A stretch of DNA of 64,000 nucleotides from Reticulitermes speratus (taxonomy: Eukaryota > Arthropoda > Insecta > Blattodea > Rhinotermitidae): positions 6,093,678 to 6,157,677 of the forward strand of contig JAJKFL010000005.1 of the NCBI GenBank assembly GCA_021186555.1, read 5' to 3'. The notes under the pieces are model-generated. The model did no database searches and had not been told where the DNA came from. It was given only the letters and a program-made list of their open reading frames with translations. The position numbers and the translations under genes were made by a program. This document shows positions 1 through 10,337 of this stretch, one piece after another (the first letter of the stretch is position 1; each line of letters opens with the position of its first letter).

Positions 1-169
1 TTACATACTATCATACATTATGTGCAGACATTAGTACTAAAAGACTCCGTTTAGAGTGTGTATTGGCCCTAGGTTTGTCTTGTTCCTCGTTTATTCCCTT
101 GTCGCTCACATTCTTTTGTCTTCTAGTGTGCAGTGGTGCGGTTATGGAGGTGACATTCGACAGTGCTCT

Positions 170-697
170 TTAGTAGTCTATAATATCTAAATACCTCCCG
201 CAATATGACGGTCTCATGTGTGACGCGTAAATTTTTTTTCTTGCTCTTCGTAAGAAATCCATGTAGTCCTGTTTGGTAGGTGCCTCGTTGTTGTGAATAT
301 ATCCTATCATATTGCCTATAAGCCATGTTACTGCGTTATGCCTCTGTGGTGGGTAAATGTTATAGTCAGGGAGACAGATCCAATCATTTTTTACTTCGGT
401 TGTTGATGTTCGTAGGATATATGCTATTCTCCGTTGGGTCCACTCCCATATTTCGTGTGCTCGGATGCATTCTGTGTATCTATGTAGGATAGTGTCTTGG
501 TTTCTACAGTCTTTGCATTCTCCCGTTTCGTGGAGCTTGATTTTTTTTAATCTTTCGTTGGTGGGTATGATGTCGTGTACGACCATGTACCATATGGTTC
601 TGGTTGTGGTTGGTAGGAATCGTTTGTGTATATTGTTCCATATGGACGTCCACTTGCTTTGTTTGTGTTTTTCTTGTACGCGGATGGGTAGTGTCAT
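170..697 (-). CDS. LINE ORF2 C-terminal part with Cys-His motif, shifted frame
   Basis: 175 codons continuing ORF2 in another frame. It contains CKDCRNQDTILHRYTEC, which fits the C-x2-C-x8-H-x4-C cysteine motif found after the RT domain in many LINEs and thought to bind nucleic acid. The stop of the upstream frame and this ATG share the four bases ATGA. The simplest reading is a one-base frameshift in a single original ORF2, because related elements carry this motif in the same protein. Termination-reinitiation across ATGA is an alternative that cannot be excluded from one copy. Confidence 0.75.
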   Translation of the reverse strand: MTLPIRVQEKHKQSKWTSIWNNIHKRFLPTTTRTIWYMVVHDIIPTNERLKKIKLHETGECKDCRNQDTILHRYTECIRAHEIWEWTQRRIAYILRTSTTEVKNDWICLPDYNIYPPQRHNAVTWLIGNMIGYIHNNEAPTKQDYMDFLRRARKKIYASHMRPSYCGRYLDIIDY

Positions 698-3480
698 GCT
701 GATATGAAATCTTGCAGAGTAGAGAGTCTGGTATACGTTCTTTTTATAGGTTTCATCTTTATCTTCAGCTTTTTTTGGGCTAATATACGCGAGTTCTTGA
801 AAATAACTGCGTAAATATTCAATCTCCTTCGGAAGTGGGGCCCATTGCGGGGATTCCGTTTTTGTGCATATTGTGCGTTATGTTTGATCCAGTTTCCTGT
901 GATGTTCACTCGTTGTTGAGATTGTTTCATGATGCGCGTGATGTATAATGTGCAACATTTCGCTTTGATATTAATCATAGCCATTCCTCCTTCGTGTTTA
1001 TTCCTGTGCAGTGTTGATGCTGGAACGCGGAATATGTTTCCTGCCCATATGTATTGGTGAGTCATCGTCGTAAGTTTTTGTGCTTTTTCTTCTGTAATAG
1101 GAACGATCTGTGCTGTGTACCAAATCTTAGATAAGTGATATGCGTTGTTAATCCAGATACGTTGTTGTAGATCTAAATTCCTTGTGTGTGCGTTTTTTAT
1201 GGTTCCTTGTATGATTTTAACTTTTTCATCCCAGGTATATTCTATAGTTTGTTGTATCGTGGAGCCATAATAGATTCCTAATATTTTATTAGTGGGTTGA
1301 TATCTTATTCCTTCGAGGTCCTGTGTTCGGTCCCAGTTGCCTATGGGTAGGGCGCTACTTTTTGCCCAGTTGATGTGGGCTCCGGCCGCCTGTTCATAAA
1401 TCTTTAAAGCCTGTTTTAAGATGTTGAATTCGCACTTGTCGCGTAAAATAACGGTAATGTCGTCCGCGTATGTTATACATGTTACTGGTTGTCGGTCCTT
1501 TCCTATTTTCAATCCTCTTAGTTTCATTTTCAATAGGCTTATGAAAGGGTCTATTACGATCGCATATAATAACGAACTCATTGGACACCCTTGTCGTATT
1601 GAGCATTGGATGGGTATGTCACTCGTGAAATGACCATTGATGTTTATTTTGGATACCGCGCCGTCGTATAATGACAGGATCGCTTGTGTCATATTTTGTC
1701 CGAAGTTGTGTGTTTGTAATACCCGTCTTAAATATTCGTGGGCAATATTGTCAAACGCTCTCTCAAAGTCAATTACCATCATACATATTCCGTGTGTGGT
1801 GAGTTGTCCTGCCGCTATCACGTCACGTATACCGGTTGCTGCATCTATTATGTTTCTTTCTTTTACCGCACTGTACTGTTCTTCATTCATTATTTCTCCC
1901 ATCATCGGCTGTAAACGTCTTGCTAGAATTCGTGTGTATAGTTTGTAATCGGTGTTGAGTAGCGTTAGGGGGCGGTAGTCATTTACTTTTTCCGGTTTAT
2001 TATGTTTAGGTAAACACACTATGATCCCTCTCTTTATTGCTTCTGGTATCTTCCCTGATGTAAAAAATTTGTTGTACAGTTGTAGTAGGTCATTCGATAC
2101 CATTCTTGTAGTCCTAGTGTAGAATTCTGTGACAATTCCGTCTATTCCCGGCGATTTCCGTTTTGGCGCTCTTTGTATGACGGTACTTAGTTCGGATTCG
2201 GAGATCGGCATGTTGATGTAATCTTTTTCGTCGTCAGTGATTTTCCGACTTATGGTCTCACACATTGTGGTGATGCTGTCATGTTGTACTTGTATCGTAC
2301 TGAATCTGTGTTGTAGCTCTATGTAGAAGGTTCGTTTAATGGCCTGTAATGTTGTGTGTGGTGTGTCATCTGCGTCAATTATTTTGACGATGTTTCTATT
2401 TTGTCTTCGTTTTTGTCGGCGTATGAGGTGGTATAATGAAGTGCTTTCCTCTGGTAAGGTTTCATTGCCTCGTAGTTCTATACGTATGTGTTGTAATCGC
2501 TGTCCTTTTAGTTGTATCAGTTTGGCCTTATAATATTTGATTTTCATGTTTGTTTCTGGTGTGTTTGCGAATGTACGGGTTAAATCATATAGGCATTCGT
2601 AGTAGAAATTTTCTTTGTGTCTGTAGTCTTGTGCGTGTTCTTTCCCCTTTGTAATGAAGTAGCGCCGGAGACGAGGTTTTACACACGCTATCCACCAGTG
2701 TTGTATATCATTGTACCATTTCTGTTTTGTTTTCCATTCGTTCCATATTGACTGTAGTCTTTCTTGAGCTTCTGTTGTGTTTATTACATTGATATTCATT
2801 TTCCAAGTCCCAGAACCTCTTATTCCAAAGGTGCGTGAAGTGTTGAGTTTAACCTGTACTGCATTGTGGTCCGTAAAAGCTGCTATGTGCGTTGTAGTGC
2901 TTATTTTTTTTCTGGTCATCATTGGGGATAGGTATATCCTGTCGATTCGGGACGCTCCGGAAGACGTGTAATGTGTGTAGCCATGTGTCGGTCTGGTACT
3001 ATTCCATGCATCTGTTAACTGGTATGCAGTTATGAGTGTATTTAATGGTTGACTGAAGTGTGGTATTCCTGTGCAGTCTTCTCGACGTGTGACACAGTTG
3101 AAGTCGCCACCGAGAATGAACTCGTGTGGTGCTTGTTGTATAAGGTATGGTAATTCACTCCGATAGAAAACATCTCTTTCCTTTTGTCTTGCCGTGCCAG
3201 AAGGAGCGTATATGTTTATCAGGTAACATTCATCCCACCACCCGGCGATCCCTCGTCCTGATGGTAGGCGTTGTATGTTCGTTAATGTAATGTCTTCTTT
3301 AGTGACGATGGCTGTGCCTCTCCTGTCTGTGCCGACGTTTAGATATATGTTTCGATTTTGTATGTCGTCCCAGTTGTCATGCGTTACTTCTTGTATGAAA
3401 AGGATATCGATGTCATGGGTCTTGCAGTAATCGTTCAACATCTGTAGTCTAGTGTGGGACTGTATGCCGTTAATATTCAA
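694..3480 (-). CDS. LINE ORF2: endonuclease and reverse transcriptase
   Basis: 928-codon open frame. Residues about 1-230 are an APE-type endonuclease: NINGIQS at the start, FIQEV, catalytic GGDFNCV near 125, SRIDRIYLS near 180 and TDHNAV near 205. Residues about 440-720 are the reverse transcriptase, with SPGIDGIVTEFY, DYRPLTLLNTDYKL, FERAFDN, RQGCPMSSLLYA and the catalytic YADDITVIL. Together they nick target DNA and copy the element RNA by target-primed reverse transcription. The frame is open throughout, so enzymatic residues look intact. It ends in a TGA that overlaps the ATG of the next frame as ATGA, so the C-terminal domain is in a different frame. Upstream it overlaps no ORF1 codons: about 93 bases separate them. 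Confidence 0.9.
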   Translation of the reverse strand: MNINGIQSHTRLQMLNDYCKTHDIDILFIQEVTHDNWDDIQNRNIYLNVGTDRRGTAIVTKEDITLTNIQRLPSGRGIAGWWDECYLINIYAPSGTARQKERDVFYRSELPYLIQQAPHEFILGGDFNCVTRREDCTGIPHFSQPLNTLITAYQLTDAWNSTRPTHGYTHYTSSGASRIDRIYLSPMMTRKKISTTTHIAAFTDHNAVQVKLNTSRTFGIRGSGTWKMNINVINTTEAQERLQSIWNEWKTKQKWYNDIQHWWIACVKPRLRRYFITKGKEHAQDYRHKENFYYECLYDLTRTFANTPETNMKIKYYKAKLIQLKGQRLQHIRIELRGNETLPEESTSLYHLIRRQKRRQNRNIVKIIDADDTPHTTLQAIKRTFYIELQHRFSTIQVQHDSITTMCETISRKITDDEKDYINMPISESELSTVIQRAPKRKSPGIDGIVTEFYTRTTRMVSNDLLQLYNKFFTSGKIPEAIKRGIIVCLPKHNKPEKVNDYRPLTLLNTDYKLYTRILARRLQPMMGEIMNEEQYSAVKERNIIDAATGIRDVIAAGQLTTHGICMMVIDFERAFDNIAHEYLRRVLQTHNFGQNMTQAILSLYDGAVSKININGHFTSDIPIQCSIRQGCPMSSLLYAIVIDPFISLLKMKLRGLKIGKDRQPVTCITYADDITVILRDKCEFNILKQALKIYEQAAGAHINWAKSSALPIGNWDRTQDLEGIRYQPTNKILGIYYGSTIQQTIEYTWDEKVKIIQGTIKNAHTRNLDLQQRIWINNAYHLSKIWYTAQIVPITEEKAQKLTTMTHQYIWAGNIFRVPASTLHRNKHEGGMAMINIKAKCCTLYITRIMKQSQQRVNITGNWIKHNAQYAQKRNPRNGPHFRRRLNIYAVIFKNSRILAQKKLKIKMKPIKRTYTRLSTLQDFISA

Positions 3481-3573
3481 TGTAGTTACATTGAATGTTT
3501 GGGTGGTGCAGTGTGTGTACCTTACATTTTCTTGCTTCTGGTCGTCCTACCTTCCTGTCCATCTGGCACTTTA

Positions 3574-4422
3574 TCATTCTCGGTTCGCTGTTTCTTTTTT
3601 TTTTGTTGGTGTTGGACGTGTTATTTCATTTTCATTTCCTATTTCGTCTTGCTGATCGTCTTTTAGTGGGTCGTCACCGAGTCCTGTAATGATTTCCCTT
3701 TCGTCGGTGGGGCTGGAGTTTTTGCGTAGTTTTACTCCGTCTACTCTTATGCTATGTATGGTCTCATCCTGGTCCATGTCGGACCATTTTTGTGGTGCTG
3801 TAGGAAGGTTGGTTTTTCCCTTTTGTTCCTTACGTTCTGTTCTTGTCGTATGTGTTTTGTACTTTGATTCTGATGTAATTGGTTCTGCTAGTGGTTCTGA
3901 TGTTTCCATTGTGTCTCCACAATTGTCGTCTTCCTTGTCTGGTTGTATGTTTATGTCTTGTGTCCTATGTTCTTTGTGGTTTTTCATGTTCTCATGTTGA
4001 GATGATTGTGCATCCATTGGTTCGTTGCTGAGTATTGTTTCTGCCCTTATTGACTGTTGTTTTTGAGTAGTAGCCTGTTTTTCCTCTAGTTTGTCTTTGT
4101 TGGTGTCATTGTTTATGGTAGCACTGTGGCCCAATTCTACTATGTTTGCCCATGTGGTAGTGGAGATTTTCCTTCCTTCACGTCTCTGATTTTGTCGGAG
4201 CGGGCATTCATTCGCTACGTGCGTTGTATCATTACATATGTAACAGGTTGTGGGTTGCCCCATGTACGTAACGAGTGCCCTATGCCCTGTGATATGGATA
4301 TGTGACGGGACGTGGGCGGTTAATTCCATGTGAATTAGTCGCACCCCGTTGCTGACATTGTATCGATAATTACGTGACCATTTCTCCTCTTGGATTGTGA
4401 GTACTGTCCCATATTTTGCCAT
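3574..4422 (-). CDS. LINE ORF1, C-terminal part with CCHC zinc knuckle
   Basis: 282-codon open frame. Near residue 60 it carries CYICNDTTHVANEC, a C-x2-C-x4-H-x4-C zinc knuckle that binds element RNA in LINE and Gag-like proteins. After this the protein is hydrophilic and low in complexity, rich in K, E, T and Q, and probably disordered. It is the continuation of the ORF1 frame at 4446-4805. The two are separated by a small frameshift near 4460, where the upstream frame stops but the downstream frame is already open. ORF1 of this copy is therefore probably defective. Confidence 0.75.
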   Translation of the reverse strand: MAKYGTVLTIQEEKWSRNYRYNVSNGVRLIHMELTAHVPSHIHITGHRALVTYMGQPTTCYICNDTTHVANECPLRQNQRREGRKISTTTWANIVELGHSATINNDTNKDKLEEKQATTQKQQSIRAETILSNEPMDAQSSQHENMKNHKEHRTQDINIQPDKEDDNCGDTMETSEPLAEPITSESKYKTHTTRTERKEQKGKTNLPTAPQKWSDMDQDETIHSIRVDGVKLRKNSSPTDEREIITGLGDDPLKDDQQDEIGNENEITRPTPTKKKETANRE

Positions 4423-4445
4423 GTATTTCCGTATGTCTTCATTTT

Positions 4446-4805
4446 TCAGTTCCGTGGCAAGTTTGCTACCCTTACTATGCGTTTTCCCAGTCCAGCCTGA
4501 CTAATTGCCACCTTAGATATTTCCCCAGTGTCATGTTGATAGGAGGACTCTCCCTGTGTTATATGTAATATTTCATCTACTAGTGTGGAACTGTTTACCT
4601 TAATGAAGACTTGACGCCTTGGTCCGTCTACTTGGAGTGTGTTGACATCTTCCGACTGTAATTTTAACTTGGTGAATATCCACTCGTGGATATCGAAAGC
4701 CGATATCCTTGGACTGTTTTTGTCGAACGTGCAGACGATGGTGTCTTGCCGCTCTTGTTGCCACATGTTGGTTGTGGTGGTAATAACGTCTCCTGCTTGC
4801 TTCAC
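4446..4805 (-). CDS. LINE ORF1, N-terminal part
   Basis: 119 codons starting at the first ATG after the presumed 5' UTR. The segment around GPRRQVFIKVNSSTLVDEIL resembles the N-terminal RNA-binding region of ORF1 proteins of the Tx1/L1 group. A few bases after GKRIVRVANLP the frame is lost and ORF1 continues in another frame at 4422, so this is the 5' part of a single frameshifted ORF1. Family call is by motif memory and moderately sure. Confidence 0.6.
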   Translation of the reverse strand: MKQAGDVITTTTNMWQQERQDTIVCTFDKNSPRISAFDIHEWIFTKLKLQSEDVNTLQVDGPRRQVFIKVNSSTLVDEILHITQGESSYQHDTGEISKVAISQAGLGKRIVRVANLPRN

Positions 4806-4878
4806 TTTGTGCTATGAACTCTACGAATCGGTTGGTTGTTTATGGATACGCGATGTTCACTGCTTGGCTGCTTGAGCC

Positions 4879-4963
4879 GTAATGGATTCGAACCCACGAT
4901 CCTAGCAAGCGAGCGGCCGAAGACCCACGCCTTAGACCGCACGGCCACTGGATCGGCTTTCAC
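4879..4963 (-). mobile_element. S1 SINE tRNA-like head fused to LINE 5' end
   Basis: On the minus strand this has an A-box-like TGGCCGTGCGGTCTAAGGCG and a perfect B box GGTTCGAATCC, so it is a tRNA-derived Pol III promoter head. The same head occurs at 17356, 18982, 27187 and 13136. Here the usual SINE body is missing. Just after the B box the sequence changes to the 5' end of the LINE in the same orientation. Confidence 0.75.
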
Positions 4964-5159
4964 CTGAGTTACGAAATGAAATCAGCATCCCAAAGGCAAT
5001 GTTTAAAAAAATATCACTGCGGGCGAGCCTAAAAGAGCAGTCTCAATATAACACATTATTTTCATAAGACTAAGTTATTTCTATTAGATATTTGTCACGT
5101 ACATAAAAACTGTACACCAGAAGTATCTTCCTTCTTATATTAGATGCTTTAACACTCAA

Positions 5160-5413
5160 GTCAACCGCGGAGGCCCGGGTTCGATCCCGGGTCAGTCCAT
5201 GTGAGATTTGTGGTGGACAAAGTGGCACTGGGACAGGTTTTTCTCCGAGTTGTCGGTTTTCCCTTGTCAATTTCATTCCACTGGTGCTGCATTAATTGTA
5301 AAAATTGGTAAAAAAAACTGCTCATCTTCATCGCACGGTTGCACAAGAAACCTTAAGGCTGCGGTGGGTCTGTAGTATCTGCTGCGGGGACCTTCACCAC
5401 GCAAAAAAAAAAA
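5160..5413 (+). mobile_element. S4 SINE, 5'-truncated, poly(A) tail
   Basis: Contains a B box (GGTTCGATCC at about 5178), the S4 body (GTGGTGGACAAAGTGGCACT) and a 3' end of CTGCGGGGACCTTCACCACG followed by an A12 tract. It matches copies at 6128 and 14362. The left half of the tRNA-like head is degraded. Confidence 0.8.
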
Positions 5414-6127
5414 ACTCCAGTCCAATAGATCACATATAATTTCCTCTTAGGTGAAGAAAAATATTCCAGTATAAATGTACCGACGTTTCGGAGGGACGTT
5501 TGGCCCTTTTTCTGAGTAGAATAATCGTGGTAAATTTCTATGACATAAGCAGTATCACGTATCCTTTTTATTCACCGCCATTTAAGTGTCAAGCCTAAAA
5601 AATCTTCTTTGGAGATTAAGTTTTCACAGTTGGTAATGCTGCTGAGATGTAATCTGGAAATGCCCAATTCCTATGTTGGCTGGAACCCAGAATATCCTCA
5701 CTAAAGTTCTGTGGGTTTTCTCAGTCATATCAGACAAATGCTGCGATGGAATATTATATCATAACACTGCCCCTAACTTCCACGTGACTTTCAGTGCATA
5801 TCCAAAATTATATATAAAAGTAATCGGAAATAATAAGTCACGATTTACAGAGACAGCTGACAAATAAACCACAAATAATAATAACATTCTGTTTCATTAT
5901 AAAATCTTTAATATTATTGAGAGCTTCACAGTTGTGGACAGAAACGTCCGCTTTCAGAGTCACGTAAAGTGTGTGTGTGTATTAGCGCTCTGATTTGCTT
6001 TGAGCTTTACATCAGAACACATCATTAGCGGAATACATGAAAACGAGGACAGCAGAACTGCGCAGCATTCATTAGCTACGGGCCAATGCGGGCGGTGTTC
6101 CTGAAAGTAAACACTGTACGAAGGTCG
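5414..6127. other. Intergenic/intronic stretch with one degenerate hammerhead
   Basis: No gene recognised. A decayed hammerhead-like motif lies at 5480-5516 on the minus strand: a GGGCC...CCCTCC hairpin followed by GAAACGTCGG, with the CTGANGA core changed. The rest is AT-rich with short ORFs only. Confidence 0.5.
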
Positions 6128-6412
6128 TGACATAACTCAGGCGCTTAGTCGCCGGCCTCTCACGGCAGAGGCTCGGGTTCGATCCCGGGTCAGTCCATAT
6201 GGGATTTGTGGTGGACAAAGTGGCACTGGGACAGGTTTTTCCCCCTGAGTACTTCGGTTTTCCCCTGTCAATTTCATTCAACCGGTGCTCCATTACACGG
6301 AAAAACAAAAAAAAAAAACAGTAATCATCTTCATCACAGGGTTGCACAATAAGCCTCTAAGCTACGGTACGTCCGTAGCTTCTGCTGCGGGGCCCTTCAC
6401 CACAAAACAAAA
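6124..6412 (+). mobile_element. S4 SINE
   Basis: tRNA-like head with CTCAGGCGCTTAGTCGCCGG and B box GGTTCGATCCC, then the S4 body and a 3' end with A-rich tail. Close to the copies at 5160 and 14362. The head is nearly complete. Confidence 0.85.
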
Positions 6413-6534
6413 ACACTGTACGAAGTAAACTGTAACCATGTCATAAGCCAAGAATGACATTCGTTTAGAGATGACAGTGGGAAGGTAGTAAGGACATATA
6501 TATATATAATATCAATTACGCAATTATCCCTATA

Positions 6535-7122
6535 CAGGGCATACACAAAAGAATGGTGCGGTATCAAAAGTGAATACAAAATGTATTTCTCACCTTACAC
6601 GGGCACAACATACACCGTCAGCGGCGGCAACTGTCCAAGTTTCTCATTTGGTAATTACAATCCTTCAATGTGTGCACCCTGGGTCACACGACACACATCC
6701 ACACGGTAATCAAACTCATCCCAGACCCGGTGCAGCATGTCCGCTGTAATGGCCTGCAGTGCATGCGTTATCCGATCACGAATTTCATGGATGGACGTGG
6801 GCAATGGTGGTACATAAACGCTGTCTTTAACGAAATCCCAAAGAAAGAAATCGCATGGTGTAAGATCTGGCGAACGGGGTGGCACTGTAATCACAGATCT
6901 GGACACCTCAAAACGGAGCACACAGAAAGCCTTCTCCTGCTGCAACGCCATCTTTGAAACTGGCCCCGCGGCCACGCAGTAAGCATGAGAAGCGAACTGC
7001 TGGTAGCGCATGGGAAACTTGGACAGTTACCGCCGCTGACGGTGTATGTTGTGCCCGTATAATGTGAGACATAAATTTTTTATCCACTTTTGAAACCGCA
7101 CCATTCTTTTGTGTATGCCCTG
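6535..7122 (-). mobile_element. Deleted mariner-like transposon (copy 1) with long TIRs
   Basis: 588 bp flanked by TA on both sides. Terminal inverted repeats start CAGGGCATACACAAAAGAAT and extend roughly 110 bp each (inner ends near TTGGACAGTT). TA target duplication and the enclosed SPDLTPCDFFLW transposase remnant place it in the Tc1/mariner superfamily. A second copy at 42634-43219 has the same layout, so the internal deletion was inherited, making a non-autonomous family. Confidence 0.88.
6655..7011 (-). pseudogene. Mariner-type transposase C-terminal remnant
   Basis: Open frame of 118 codons whose second half holds PPRSPDLTPCDFFLW, the region of the third catalytic acidic residue in mariner-type transposases, and a C-terminus ending RVTQGAHIEGL. 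The N-terminal DNA-binding domain and the first two catalytic aspartates are missing, so it cannot act alone. The first about 45 codons come from sequence joined to it by the internal deletion. Confidence 0.8.
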
Positions 7123-7239
7123 TATATATATATATATATATATATCAATTATGCCTATATAATCTAAGTACCTGTCAAAGAATAAGAACGCAGAATAGTA
7201 AATGCTGTGACAAGCCAAGGATAAGAATACAGAAAGCTA

Positions 7240-7710
7240 AGAGAACGTATATTGAGTGAGCGTGAGTGAATTACTGGCTGAATACGTGAGTGGCTGAGTG
7301 AATGAGTGATTGAATGATCGAATAAGTAAATGATAAGTGAATGGGCGAATGATTCTTTGAGTGAGGCAGTCAGTCTGTGAATGGTGGTGATTGATTGATT
7401 GATTCTGTGAGTGAGTAACTGAATGAGTGACTGTATGTATGAGTGATTGAATGAGTGAATGGGTGAACGGTGGTCTGAGTGAGCGAGTCAGTCAGTCAGT
7501 CAGTCAGTCAGTCAGTCAGTCTGTCTGTCTGTAAATGGGTGAGTGAGTGATTGAGTGAGTAACAGAATGAGTGACTGTGTGTGAGTGAACAAGTGAATGA
7601 GTGAGTATGTGAGTGTGGGAATAACAGAAAGCGTGAGTGATTGTGTGGTTCAGAAGGTGATTGAGTGATTGAATTAATTAGTGAGCGAGTGAATAAATGA
7701 GTGTGTGAGA
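7240..7710. repeat. Degenerate GTGA/GAAT low-complexity tract
   Basis: About 470 bp of TGAGTGAATGAG-type tetranucleotide repeats with a purer (CAGT)n/(TCAG)n run at 7488-7520. The long minus-strand frame across it (SHTHSFTCSLTH and so on) is a by-product of the repeat. Confidence 0.85.
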
Positions 7711-8944
7711 GAGAGAACGGTGCCGAGTAGAATGTTTGGACCAAAAGTACGTAGAAAATTATAACGAGAAACTTCCTAATCCTTTCCTTTCACTAGTACT
7801 GGTAGATTGATGCAATGTACAGGGGCTGGACAGGCCACAAGACCAGACGATGTGAGGCATATAAACGAAAGTACTATTCCTCAAATCCCAAATGAGAAAA
7901 TCCCACAGGATATGCAGGACAGGTCCGAAGATGACGTCAAAACAGCCCTTACACTTTCATGAAGCTATGGAGCAGAATCGACTTGTCAAATGTATATTCT
8001 GAATGTGAACCTTTGTGAAAAAGTGATAGACCAATGGAGTTGATAGAACGAAGTAACTTGACCAACAAAATTAAAGCAAATTCTCAAACCAGACACAGTG
8101 TTATGTGGTTAGTGACTCGGATAATTACTAATACAGGCCCATTTATTGCATTTCTTACGGCATCCATGCTGACAATAGTATTTGCACATAGGGAAACATG
8201 TCCTTCAATTTAAATAATTAAAATAAACACACCTGTTGCATAATTATATATCTTAGTGGGTGAATAGATTAGCACAATTGCAGAGAGTTTGACCTGCGGT
8301 CAGCGGATATACGGTTTATCTCCGAGCTGAGATCAAGCAAGTGACTTGTCTTGTATTGTGATTCGATACGTACAACTACGCCAACAGCATCTAAAATGCC
8401 TCAAAATACGGTAGTTTCCTCCCCACACTCCCTTCCAATTCATTATGTTCTTCATAGATAACCTACAATGCCCCATTCGACACAGTGTAATTTTGTCACA
8501 AGATAAAGCTCACTAAAGGAACCGAAATAAACAGGCTAAATTCAGACACTGACATTATATGACAAGGGTGGTCAGCTGCAAGATCTTCGGGAGCCGCAAT
8601 TTAGGAGTCAACTTACGGAAGAACCATGTCTTTATTTATGGAATCAGACGTACGGTAGCAACACTGCTCACTGAGTAAGAGAAAGCAGCCAGCGCTTTCT
8701 GTTAGCGACACAAGGAAGTATTGATTTTTGGGGAATCCAGTATATGCGCTAGTGGTCTACTGTAGAGAGTTCTTCATGAGAAATTTCGATTATTATATGT
8801 TATAGGCATTGGGCGGACCTCGTCGCTGACATATGCGAGTCGCTTTGTGGCCGTCCCTGTTTATTAAGCTTTATAGCACAGAAATTGTTATTCCTGAGGT
8901 TCTTTCGGTAATAGTGAAAGATTAATATAACTATGTTTTTAATG
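7711..8944. other. Unannotated AT-rich stretch
   Basis: No ORF above 60 codons, no recognised repeat and no tRNA-like box was found here. Probably old non-coding sequence. Confidence 0.5.
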
Positions 8945-9143
8945 AGTAGTGCCCGTCGGCAAAATTCAGCGGCCATTTCTCACCCAAGTCTCCTGACTGC
9001 CTGCCAGATGGCTCTGGCAGTCACATCATGATTGAGTGGAACTTGTGCGGTCAGTGGGCTGGTCACCCGCTACATCAACGCACCTGACCATAGAAACCTC
9101 CGAAAGGAGGCTCCCAGTGCTCCGCGATTGGAGCGACATGGGG

Positions 9144-9176
<33 letters not shown>
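8945..9176 (+). mobile_element. S5 SINE-like element, 5'-truncated, (CTAA)n tail
   Basis: Shares the S5 body (AAATTCAGCGGCCATTTCTC, CACCCAAGTCTCCTGA, TGGCTCTGGCAGTCA) with copies at 40210-40601 and 50346-50685. The tRNA-like head and first half are absent. It ends at an (AACT)7-type microsatellite. Confidence 0.75.
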
Positions 9177-10337
9177 GTTTTTCATGCTTTTTAGTCCTCA
9201 AATCTGTAGCGATACCAACAGACTAACATATTATGTGTCCAAGTGGAATGTCTGGTACTTAAGACTAGCACAACCCTTAATTTTAAAGCCGTAATTCATA
9301 GTATAATTACACCCTCTTTCGTTGGAGCAGAAGGTAATTTGTTTACCTTCTGCAACCTCAAAATCCAATACACTTAAATTCAAAACACGTACACTTCGTC
9401 AGCAGGCTTTCTCATCTACAGTGGGTTTACAGCCTTCCTTCTGGGACGGAATTAGACAGCGTGGTGAGTTAACTGCTGCGTTGTCGATGTTCACAGCAGC
9501 AAAATGCGTACAGTTCACACACGATAATAGCAGAGAAGATGGGTGCAGCAAACTCCTCCAAACATTTCGTAGTCATAAACCAAACTATACAGCGTCTCAT
9601 CCTAGAAATTCGCGGTCTTTATACAGCCGTGAAAATATCAAATTTCACAAAACAAAAGGAGAAAATCTTAGGTTACGCCCGAAAATTTTAACTTACACCC
9701 TGTATTTTAGTAATATAGTACGTCCAAGAGGACTAGTCGTGATGATCATGGTGACGATGGTTATTATAACACAGTAATAGTAATAATAATAATAATAATT
9801 ATAATTTATGACATTAAAAATGCAAAGAATAAAAACATATGACTCGCCTACGAAATGAACATCTAACCATGCACGTATGGGGCCAACACAAAAATCCATA
9901 AGTTGAGTTACATTTATTATCGGGTTTCGGAAGAATATTACAGCGCAGCGTCGATTTTCCGAGTCTCGCTTGTCTGAGGTTTGGTTTCGTCTGATTCGAC
10001 GCGCTGTAGTCATGGTCAAGCCTTAAAAATTTTTCCTGTTTCTTAAATGAGAGGGAAATTTTTGATTTTTTTAAGATGTAAATTAAGAGTTTATATTCCA
10101 TTATTCTTCTGCTTCTGTACTACGGTAAATATTGACCTTGTAATAGGACCTTATGTACTTAATACGTATTAATACAATGTGTATATTATGCATAGGTAAT
10201 TATATGTTCTAGATTGTAATTCGTGTGGTCCGAGCTAGTCGGTAATTCGAGGTATTGTGGGACCCGTTCACATCGAACTATTGAGATTTTACGACCTTCA
10301 AATGCAAGGCATATCTGTTAAGCACTGGTTTTCACAC
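9177..10337. other. Unannotated stretch with an unsupported 151-codon ORF
   Basis: The plus-strand frame at 9322-9777 shows no recognised domain, no splice-site logic and biased tail residues, so it is not called as a gene. A (TAA)n run lies at about 9777-9803. Otherwise AT-rich and featureless. Confidence 0.45.

Larger units (their letters stand above)
1..4878 (-). mobile_element. L1/Tx1-type non-LTR retrotransposon, 3' end cut by window edge
   Basis: Reading on the minus strand, this element has a 5' UTR (about 4878-4806), ORF1 (4805-3574, frameshifted) and ORF2 (3480-170, with a frame change near 695), then 3' UTR running off the window start. The apurinic-type endonuclease plus reverse transcriptase plus cysteine-histidine tail order is that of LINEs. 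RT block wording such as DYRPLTLLNTDYKLYTRIL and RQGCPMSSLLYAIVIDPF is typical of the L1/Tx1 group rather than jockey, R1 or RTE. It is nearly intact and thus fairly young. Its 5' end directly abuts a tRNA-like SINE head at 4879-4963 in the same orientation. Clade assignment is by eye. Confidence 0.85.

Noticed and set aside
9322..9777. 151-codon plus-strand ORF
   Set aside because: No domain, no homologous wording, AT-rich flanks and no splice context; likely chance.
9777..9803. Possible functional signal in the (TAA)n run
   Set aside because: Plain microsatellite.
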